A stretch of 59,658 nucleotides of DNA, from contig CAMDQC010000011.1 in assembly GCA_945905735.1 (NCBI GenBank), forward strand, positions 1 to 59,658, in the 5' to 3' direction. The stretch's first letter is position 1; every line of letters begins with the position of its first letter. The translations under genes and the position numbers were made by a program. Of the stretch, positions 46,001 to 52,505 are shown one piece after another. A model generated the notes under the pieces. That model searched no databases. It was not told the origin of the DNA and worked only from the letters and a program-made list of their open reading frames with translations. Source of the DNA: Prosthecobacter debontii (GTDB taxonomy: Bacteria > Verrucomicrobiota > Verrucomicrobiia > Chthoniobacterales > Chthoniobacteraceae).

Positions 46001-49000
46001 ACGCCGCGCGCCCACGGGCCGTTCCGTGGGATTGACCGGACTTCGACGACGCTCTCGCCCGAGCAGGAAACGCACGTCGCCGACCTCATCGCCCGCTACA
46101 CGGCGAAGACGGCGTCCTCGAAGCGGGCCACCGCGCAACACCGCGCGCATCTCGCCGATCCTCGTGCGGTTGCTGGCTTCCGGCGCGAGTGGAAAGAGAT
46201 CGTCTATCCGCTCATCTGCGACCGCTCGGAGGGCGCAAAATTGTGGGATGCAGACGGCAACGAATACACGGACATCACGCTCGGCTTCGGCCAGATTCTT
46301 TTTGGGCACCGCCCTAAATGGCTCGTGGATGCGGTCGAGCGGCAGCTCAAGTCCGGCATCGAAATCGGGCCAACCTCGTCGCTCGCCGGTGCTTTGGCGG
46401 AGCGGCTTTCCCGCTACCTCGGGTTGGAGCGTGTGGCCTTTTGCAATACCGGCAGTGAAGCCGTGGCCGCAGCGTTGCGCGTGAGTCGCACGGTGTCTGG
46501 GCGCGAGCGAGTCGCGGTGTTTGGCGGAGCGTATCACGGCATTTTCGATGAGGTGCTCTTTCGTCCCGGACCTGCGCCGATTGCGCCGGGAATCCCGCAG
46601 AGTGCGGTGCAAAATCTCGTCGTTCTCGAATATGGGAGCGACGAGTCGCTCGTGTGGTTGCGGGAGAATGCGAGCGACCTCGCTGCAATTATCGTCGAGC
46701 CTGTGCAGAGCCGTCACCCAGCGCTCGCGCCGCGCGAGTTTCTCCACGAACTCCGCCGCATCGCCACTGCGGGCGGGGCGGCGTTGATCTTCGATGAGAT
46801 CGTCACCGGCTTCCGAGTCGCGCCCGGCGGCGCGCAGGAATACTTCGGCGTAAAGGCGGACCTAGGGACGTATGGCAAAGTCATCGGCGGCGGGATGCCC
46901 ATCGGCATCGTGGGCGGAAGCCGCGAATACATGGACGCGCTCGATGGCGGTGCATGGAACTACGGCGACGACTCTTTTCCGGAAATTGGCGCCACATTTT
47001 TCGCCGGGACGTTTGTCCGTCACCCGCTCGCGCTGGCAGCGGCGAGCGCAGTGCTCGATGCGCTGGAACGCAGTGGCCCAGAGCTTCAGCGAACGCTTGC
47101 CTCGCGTGCCGCGGGCTTGACGGTGAGGCTCAATGCGACGCTGGAAGCTCATGGGCTCGCGATGCGCTGGCAGAACTTTTCATCGCTCTATTATTTGCCG
47201 CTGCCGACGGAGTTGCGGTATGCGCCGCTCCTCTTCACCCACATGCGCCTGCGCGGGCTTCATGTGTGGGAGAATCGTCCGTGCTTCCTCTGCGCGGAGC
47301 ACACCGAGGCGGACCTAGATAAAATCGCGACCGTATTCGAAGAGAGCGTCGCGGAGATGGCGGCTGCCGGACTGCTCGGCGCGGTGACGCCTCAAGCGTC
47401 TTCTGAAACTTCTCCTTTGTCCGACGGGCAGCAGGAAATCTTTCTCGCTGCTCAACTCGGCGATGATGCGAACGCTGCGTTTAACGATTCGATCCGTCTT
47501 CGCATTCGCGGCGTTATCGAGCCGGAGAAACTGCGCGCTGCGCTTTGCGAGGTCGTCCAACGTCACGGCGCACTGCGCACGACGATTTCAGCGGATGGAA
47601 AAACTCAGCGAACCCACGCGGCACCTGACCCCGTCGAGCTTGCTGCCGTGCCCATCGCGGATGAAGCGGCGCTCTTGCGCGCAATCGCGGCGCAGGCGGA
47701 GAGGCCGTTTGCTTTGCAACACGGGCCGCTCTGGCGTGCGACGCTGTTTTCTTTGAGCGAGAGCGAGCACGAGCTGGTTTTCACGGCGCATCACATCGTC
47801 TGCGATGGATGGTCGTTCAGCACGGTCGCGAGCGAATTGTCGGCTCTCTATTCCGGCGCGACTGCGGCGTCGCTCCCGGCTCCAGAGAGCCTCGCTGCTT
47901 ACAACCACGAGCAGATCGGACGGCGGAAAACGGCGGACTTCTCCACGAGTGAAGCATGGTGGCTCCAGCAGTTCGCGACGGTGCCGCCTCTGCTCGATTT
48001 GCCAACGGACGCTCCACGCTCGGGACTGCGCACCTTCCGCTCCGCCACGCGAAGTGCGCTTCTGCCAGCGCCGACTTGCGACGCGCTGCGCAAGGCTGCG
48101 GCGGCGAATCGCTCGACGGTTTTTGCGTCCCTCTTCGCGACGTTTGCCACGTTGCTTGGGCGCCTCAGCGGGCAGTCCGAGCTGGTGGTAGGCATCGCAT
48201 CTGCCGGGCAGACCCGCGTGGATGGGCCGTTGATTGGACATTGTGTGAACTTCCTGCCGCTCTCCGTAAGGTTTGACCCGGAGGCATCGCTCACCACCGC
48301 GCTGCCTGCGCTCAACGCGCTCATCCTCGATGCGCAGGAGCACCAAGACCTCACGTTTGGCCGACTGTTGAAAAAGCTCAGCGTGCCTCGTGTCGCCGGG
48401 CGGATGCCGCTGGTGAGCGTGAGCTTCAATGTGGACCGCGCTCCGGGAGCGTTGCCGTTTGGCTCAGCGACGGCGGAGTATCTCCCGGCGGAAAAGTCGC
48501 GCTACCACCTCGAACTCAGTTTCAACCTCATCGAAGAAGCGGGCGGCTATCGGATTTTCTGCCACTTCAATCGCGAGCTATTTGGCGGCGAAACGATTGA
48601 GCGATGGCTGTCGCACTACGTCACCCTCTGCGAAGAAATCTCCGCACGACCCGATGCGCCACTCCGCGCACACTCGCTCCTCTCGCCCGCGGAACAGCGC
48701 GTTCTCCTAGAAGATATGAACCGGACCGCCCGCGACTATCCGCGTGCTGTCGGGCTCGATACACTCTTTGAAAAGCAGGCGGCTAAATCCCCCGGAGCGA
48801 TCGCCATCGTGGATGGCGAGCGCCGCTTCACCTACGCGCAGCTCAACGAACAATCGAACGCGCTCGCTGCCAGCCTCATCACTCGTGGTCTTGCCGCTGG
48901 CTCTTTCGTGGGGCTCGCGCTGGAGCGGTCCGCCGAGCTGATCGTGGCGACGCTGGCGATCATTAAAGCAGGGCTCGCATACGCACCGCTCGACCCATCG

Positions 49001-51244
49001 TGGCCTGCGGAGCGCCTGCGCTTCATGGCTGAGGATTTGTCGCTGCGGGTGATCATCGGCTCCGCCGAAATCGCGGGCATCGAACGAATGGCTGTGACGC
49101 TTCACGGGGATGGGAGCGCGGAGAATCCGAGCGTGCCGACCGATGGCGGGAGCACGGCCTACGTCATCTACACGTCTGGCTCCACTGGCACGCCGAAGGG
49201 AGTTGTCGTCCCGCACCGCGCGGTTTCGCGCCTTGTCTTGAATACGGATTACGCGGCGCTGACTGCGGACGATGCCGTCGGCCATGCGTCGAACCCCGCG
49301 TTCGATGCGGCTACGTTTGAAATATGGGGACCGCTCCTCAATGGCGGTCGCATCGTCGTTTTGCCGAAGACAACGATGCTCGATCCGGCACGCCTCGGGG
49401 CCGCGATCCGTGAGGACGGAATCACTGCGCTCTTCATCACCACGGCGTTGTTTAATCAGGTCGCGAACCACGCGGCATCAACGTTCCAGCTGCTCCGACA
49501 TTTGCTCTTCGGCGGAGATGCGGCCAATCCGCAGGCGGTCGGACGCATTTTTGGAAGTGGCGCGCCTACACGTCTGACGAACATCTACGGACCCACGGAG
49601 GTCACTACTTTTGCTGCGGCGCACCTTATTACCGAGCACCCGCACGGTGCTGCGATTCCTATCGGTCGTCCGATTGCGAATACCGAAGCCTACGTGCTCG
49701 ACGCCTACCAGCAGCTTGTCCCGCTCGGGGTCGCGGGCGAGCTTTTCCTTGGCGGCGACGGCCTTGCGCTCGGCTACCACAATCGGCCCGAGTTGTCGGC
49801 GGAGCGGTTTGTTCCACATCCCTTCAAGACGGGCGAGCGGCTCTATCGCACAGGAGACAGCGTGCGTTTGAGGGCGGATGGGGAAATCGAATTTCTTGGG
49901 CGGCTGGACAACCAGATCAAACTGCGCGGCTTCCGCGTGGAGCTTGGGGAGATCGAGGCGGAGCTGGCCAAGCATCCGCAAGTACGCGAGGTCGCAGTCA
50001 AAGTGTGCAGCCATGATGCAGGCGAGAAGTGGCTCGCAGCCTACGTCGTAGCGCGGGTCGGCGCACCGATGGACGAGACATCGCTGCGAACATTGCTCGC
50101 GCAAAGACTGCCGGACTACATGGTGCCGACGGTGTTTGTTTCGCTGGAGCGCCTCCCGCTCAACGCGAATGGGAAAGTGGACAGAGCGGCTCTGCCTGAG
50201 CCCGTCATCCGCTCGCAGGCCCCGGCCCCACAGTCTTCCACGGCGACGGCGGCTCGCGTCGCCGCGCTCATGGCGGCTTCACTTCGGCAGGCCGATGTCC
50301 CGATTGACGGCGACTTTTTCCGGCTCGGCGGACACTCGCTTCTCGCGATTGATTTGCTGGCGCGCTTGAAGGCGGAGTTCGGCGTTGAGCTTCCTGCGAG
50401 CCGGATTTTTGAAACCGCGACGCCCGCCGGGCTTGCGCAATTCATTGATGAACACCGGATTCAGGCACCTCCTGCGGACTCACGCTTCATCGTTCCCGTG
50501 CAGCGTGGGAATCCCGGCGTGCGCCCGCTTTTCCTCGTTGCAGGCGGCTGGGGTGGGGAGATTGAGTTTCTCGTCTATGGTCAACTCGCTCGCCATTTAG
50601 GTGAAGGTCAGCCGATCTTCGGGCTCAAGGCGCGTGGCGCAGGCACTGGCGAGGCACCGCATCGCACGGTGACGGAAATGGCTGCTGACTACCTACGCGA
50701 GATTCGGGCGATTCAGCCGCACGGCCCGTATCTCATCGCGGGCGAGTGCGTCGGTGGCATCTGCGCGCACGAGATCGCCTGTCAGCTCCGCAATGCGGGC
50801 GAGGAAGTCGGTCTGCTCCTGCTGCTCGACACCAGCACGCCCAACCCCGCAGAGCTTGCTGACTACCTCCGTGCCGAGGAGGAGAAACGGGCACTCGAAA
50901 CCAAATCCCACAGCCTTCTCGCTCGGGTGCGAAGCGGTATCTCCGCAGTCGTGAAGTCCGTGCTCGGCGCGCCTCAGACGCCAGCGCCAGTGCTCCATCC
51001 GCGCGGGCAGGCGGTGTACCCTGTCACGCTGATGAGCCATCAATTGCAGCCGTATTCTGGGCGCATCACGCTCTTCATTGATGCGGATGCGCACGCGGCC
51101 TATGACCGACTTGGCTGGGAAAAAATTTCCGGCGCGCAGCTCGATGTTCACGTCCTCCCTGGGACGCACATCACTTACATCCGCGACAACAATGTTACCG
51201 CTGCGGCGAAGCTACGCGAACTGTTGGATCGCGCTACTGCTTGA
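43004..51244 (+). CDS. Hybrid PKS-NRPS: KS-AT-ACP-AMT-C-A-T-TE
   Basis: 2746 residues. KS (about 5-430) has the full triad Cys177 (TACSTS), His313 (HGTATPLGDP), His353 (NIGHLDAAAG). AT (about 525-830) has Ser622 in GHSVGEY and HAFH at 718-721, the malonyl-CoA signature. ACP: Ser938 in LGFDSLF. Next is a class III PLP aminotransferase in cis (about 1025-1455; FCNTGSEAVAAALR, IFDEIVTGFR, Lys1292 in GTYGKVIGGGMPIG), the arrangement of mycosubtilin MycA and microcystin McyE. C (HHIVCDG at 1596), A (about 1915-2400; code read as D-A-F-F-L-G-I-T-F-K, nearest to Ile/Val), T (Ser2445 in LGGHSLLAI) and TE follow. The TE has GECVGG with Cys2582 in the nucleophile place, Asp2609 and His2722. No ketoreductase or dehydratase is present, so the keto group is left for the aminotransferase. 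The 3' end overlaps kdsB by 11 bp. Confidence 0.95.
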   Translation: MSNSHDSLEGIAIVGMAGRFPGAPSVADFWKNLIAGAETISTLTDEQLSAAGVKKGDAYVPRRGLLERPEFFDAAFFGISPREAEAMDPQQRIFLEEAWTALEDAACDSARYAGAIGVFAGMSNNTYWANNVVHHPELIASVGWLTAMMGNEKDYLATRTAYKLNLRGPAISIHTACSTSLVAVCQAVQSLLSYGCDMALAGGVSATFPHERGYVYDEGGILSPDGHCRAFDVSSAGTVFSNGCGVVALKRLADAVADGDRIYAVIKGAALNNDGSNKVSFTAPSVDGHTEVIALAQALAGVEPRSIGYVEAHGTATPLGDPIEIAGLTQAFRAGTDERGFCALGSVKSNIGHLDAAAGVAGLIKTALVLHHGRIPASLHFTAPNAKLDLPDSPFFVVNEARDWPASAEPRRAAVSSFGVGGTNAHCVLEDFAAAPATTEEPTPQVLTLSAKTETALVTMAENLARTLDANPQLSFGDIAHTLHIGRHDFAHRLAVAAAHPAAAVNALRGVERRSSVKGRASSSQPRVVFMFPGQGSQYVGMGAQLAATEPVFRKALQRCAEILRPQLGCDLVELLGDTTDEARLRLRETRFTQPAIFSISYSLAELWRSWGVEPALMIGHSVGEYVAATLAGVFSLEDGLSLVAERARLVQAQPSGSMLAVRLPSEEATRFCSAEISLAVVNGPSLCVLAGPSEAIAAVEQQLAAENVAAKRLETSHAFHSAMMEPAIAPLRAAAQKVARNAPRTPILSTVTGDWLTADEATDPEYWARHARATVQFSPAIARLLAEEDVVFLECGPGNTLTQLGKQHAKSDRVFVSTLRDGVAELTSAHLAAGQLWTSGVTVGWRTMDGERQRRKVSLPTYPFERQRYFAEAPTECTATTQPRVEPAQVVEATLEAAATTPAGRMGEVIDELQRLSGLDLSGASPDLSFTELGFDSLFLTQVAVALYKRFGVKITFRQLLQDLPSPAAVAEFLDKHAPAAGPSKKVAAAPAAPSNVPTPRAHGPFRGIDRTSTTLSPEQETHVADLIARYTAKTASSKRATAQHRAHLADPRAVAGFRREWKEIVYPLICDRSEGAKLWDADGNEYTDITLGFGQILFGHRPKWLVDAVERQLKSGIEIGPTSSLAGALAERLSRYLGLERVAFCNTGSEAVAAALRVSRTVSGRERVAVFGGAYHGIFDEVLFRPGPAPIAPGIPQSAVQNLVVLEYGSDESLVWLRENASDLAAIIVEPVQSRHPALAPREFLHELRRIATAGGAALIFDEIVTGFRVAPGGAQEYFGVKADLGTYGKVIGGGMPIGIVGGSREYMDALDGGAWNYGDDSFPEIGATFFAGTFVRHPLALAAASAVLDALERSGPELQRTLASRAAGLTVRLNATLEAHGLAMRWQNFSSLYYLPLPTELRYAPLLFTHMRLRGLHVWENRPCFLCAEHTEADLDKIATVFEESVAEMAAAGLLGAVTPQASSETSPLSDGQQEIFLAAQLGDDANAAFNDSIRLRIRGVIEPEKLRAALCEVVQRHGALRTTISADGKTQRTHAAPDPVELAAVPIADEAALLRAIAAQAERPFALQHGPLWRATLFSLSESEHELVFTAHHIVCDGWSFSTVASELSALYSGATAASLPAPESLAAYNHEQIGRRKTADFSTSEAWWLQQFATVPPLLDLPTDAPRSGLRTFRSATRSALLPAPTCDALRKAAAANRSTVFASLFATFATLLGRLSGQSELVVGIASAGQTRVDGPLIGHCVNFLPLSVRFDPEASLTTALPALNALILDAQEHQDLTFGRLLKKLSVPRVAGRMPLVSVSFNVDRAPGALPFGSATAEYLPAEKSRYHLELSFNLIEEAGGYRIFCHFNRELFGGETIERWLSHYVTLCEEISARPDAPLRAHSLLSPAEQRVLLEDMNRTARDYPRAVGLDTLFEKQAAKSPGAIAIVDGERRFTYAQLNEQSNALAASLITRGLAAGSFVGLALERSAELIVATLAIIKAGLAYAPLDPSWPAERLRFMAEDLSLRVIIGSAEIAGIERMAVTLHGDGSAENPSVPTDGGSTAYVIYTSGSTGTPKGVVVPHRAVSRLVLNTDYAALTADDAVGHASNPAFDAATFEIWGPLLNGGRIVVLPKTTMLDPARLGAAIREDGITALFITTALFNQVANHAASTFQLLRHLLFGGDAANPQAVGRIFGSGAPTRLTNIYGPTEVTTFAAAHLITEHPHGAAIPIGRPIANTEAYVLDAYQQLVPLGVAGELFLGGDGLALGYHNRPELSAERFVPHPFKTGERLYRTGDSVRLRADGEIEFLGRLDNQIKLRGFRVELGEIEAELAKHPQVREVAVKVCSHDAGEKWLAAYVVARVGAPMDETSLRTLLAQRLPDYMVPTVFVSLERLPLNANGKVDRAALPEPVIRSQAPAPQSSTATAARVAALMAASLRQADVPIDGDFFRLGGHSLLAIDLLARLKAEFGVELPASRIFETATPAGLAQFIDEHRIQAPPADSRFIVPVQRGNPGVRPLFLVAGGWGGEIEFLVYGQLARHLGEGQPIFGLKARGAGTGEAPHRTVTEMAADYLREIRAIQPHGPYLIAGECVGGICAHEIACQLRNAGEEVGLLLLLDTSTPNPAELADYLRAEEEKRALETKSHSLLARVRSGISAVVKSVLGAPQTPAPVLHPRGQAVYPVTLMSHQLQPYSGRITLFIDADAHAAYDRLGWEKISGAQLDVHVLPGTHITYIRDNNVTAAAKLRELLDRATA

Positions 51245-51983
51245 GTAGCTTTGCGAGCAACGGGGCGACGGCTTTGGCGTCGGCGGGCGTGTCCACTCCG
51301 AGGCTGATGTGCTTCACTTCAACGACGCGGATTTTCACGCCGTTTTCTAAAGCGCGGAGCTGCTCCAGCGACTCGGCCATTTCGAGAAGCGTCGGCTTCC
51401 ATTTCACGAACTGAAAGAGCAGCTCCATCGTGTAGCCGTAGATGCCTTGGTGGCGGAAAAAGCGGAGCCCGTGCGTCTCGTTGCGCACGTAGGGCAGTGG
51501 CGAGCGGCTGAAGTAGAGCGCGTCGCCTTTCCGATCCATGACGACTTTTACGGCGTTGGGATTTGCGATGTCGTCGTCGAGATCGAAGACGCTCGCGGAG
51601 GTGATCATCTTCACGCTGGAGTCCGCTGCGAGGGATCTCGCGAGCTTCGAGACGGTGCCGGGATCCACGAGCGGCTCATCGCCTTGGACGTTGATGACGT
51701 GGGTGAAGTCTTTGAGTTTTTTCTTCGCGACTTCGGCTACGCGGTCCGTGCCCGAGCGGCACTTATCGGACGTGAGGACGCACTCCGCGCCGAAGCGTGT
51801 GCAGGCGTCGGCGATGCGCTGATCCTCCGTGGCGACGATGACGCGCTCGATTCCCTTCGCTCGGCTGGCGCGCTCCCAGACGTGTTGGATCATGGGTTTC
51901 CCAGCGAGGATGAAGAGTGGCTTGCCGGGGAAGCGAGTGGCTGCGAAGCGGGCGGGAATGACGACGGCGATTTTAGCGGGCAT
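51234..51983 (-). CDS. kdsB: 3-deoxy-manno-octulosonate cytidylyltransferase
   Basis: 249 residues from the ATG at 51983, where the enzyme's first strand starts (MPAKIAVVIPARFAATRFPG); an upstream start would add 33 unrelated residues inside the next gene. Activates Kdo to CMP-Kdo in the cytoplasm for LPS inner-core synthesis. Family motifs: PARFAATRFPGKPL for CTP, TSDKCRSGTDRVAE, INVQGDEPLVDP (Mg binding), and YFSRSPLPYVR, HQGIYGY for Kdo. Its 3' end overlaps the converging synthase gene by 11 bp and its 5' end overlaps gmhB by 11 bp. Its presence is the best evidence that the organism makes LPS. Confidence 0.95.
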   Translation of the reverse strand: MPAKIAVVIPARFAATRFPGKPLFILAGKPMIQHVWERASRAKGIERVIVATEDQRIADACTRFGAECVLTSDKCRSGTDRVAEVAKKKLKDFTHVINVQGDEPLVDPGTVSKLARSLAADSSVKMITSASVFDLDDDIANPNAVKVVMDRKGDALYFSRSPLPYVRNETHGLRFFRHQGIYGYTMELLFQFVKWKPTLLEMAESLEQLRALENGVKIRVVEVKHISLGVDTPADAKAVAPLLAKLLKQ

Positions 51984-52503
51984 GGGTCTGGCGTATGATG
52001 AAATCGGCGGCGTCGGCAAGGTCTTTGGCGACAAACTCTGCGCCCGCTGGCGATGCGGTCGCGCCGATCCCGGTCTGGACAAGGATCGAGCGAGCGCCTG
52101 CTGCGACTCCGGCTTGGATGTCGCCTTCGCGATCCCCGATCATCCACGACGCTGCGAGGTCAATGGCGTGGTCACGTGCAGCCTCTCGCAGCATTCCCGG
52201 CTGCGGCTTGCGGCGGGACGATGGCATGTCGGCGTGGTCGGGGCAGAAGTAGGTCGCATCAATCAGCCCAGGGCCGAGCAATGCTTCGAGGCGCGCGGCG
52301 ACTTTATGATAGTCGGCCTCAGTGAATTTTCCCCGCCCGATGCCGCTTTGATTCGTGACCACGATCAGCCGGTAGCCCGCCGCTTTTAATCGCGAGAGCG
52401 TCGCTGGCACGCCGGGATAGACGACGACGCCCGCCGGGTCGCCGAGGTAGCCTGCGTCGTGCATGAGCGTGCCGTCGCGGTCGAGGAAGACTGCGGGCGT
52501 CAT
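51973..52503 (-). CDS. gmhB: D-glycero-beta-D-manno-heptose-1,7-bisphosphate 7-phosphatase (HAD family)
   Basis: 176 residues from the ATG at 52503, which places the HAD motif I near the N-terminus (AVFLDRDGTLMHD: nucleophile and acid Asp pair). Motif II VVTNQSGIGRGKF, the Cys/His zinc-knuckle-like YFCPDHADMPSSRRKPQPG (with the GmhB R-K-P motif) and motif III/IV MIGDREGDIQAG are all present. Removes the 7-phosphate of heptose bisphosphate on the way to ADP-heptose for the LPS core; a related histidinol-phosphate phosphatase role cannot be excluded. It overlaps kdsB and is 2 bp from the preceding glucosidase gene, so the three form one operon. Confidence 0.92.
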   Translation of the reverse strand: MTPAVFLDRDGTLMHDAGYLGDPAGVVVYPGVPATLSRLKAAGYRLIVVTNQSGIGRGKFTEADYHKVAARLEALLGPGLIDATYFCPDHADMPSSRRKPQPGMLREAARDHAIDLAASWMIGDREGDIQAGVAAGARSILVQTGIGATASPAGAEFVAKDLADAADFIIRQTHAR

Positions 52504-52505
52504 CC

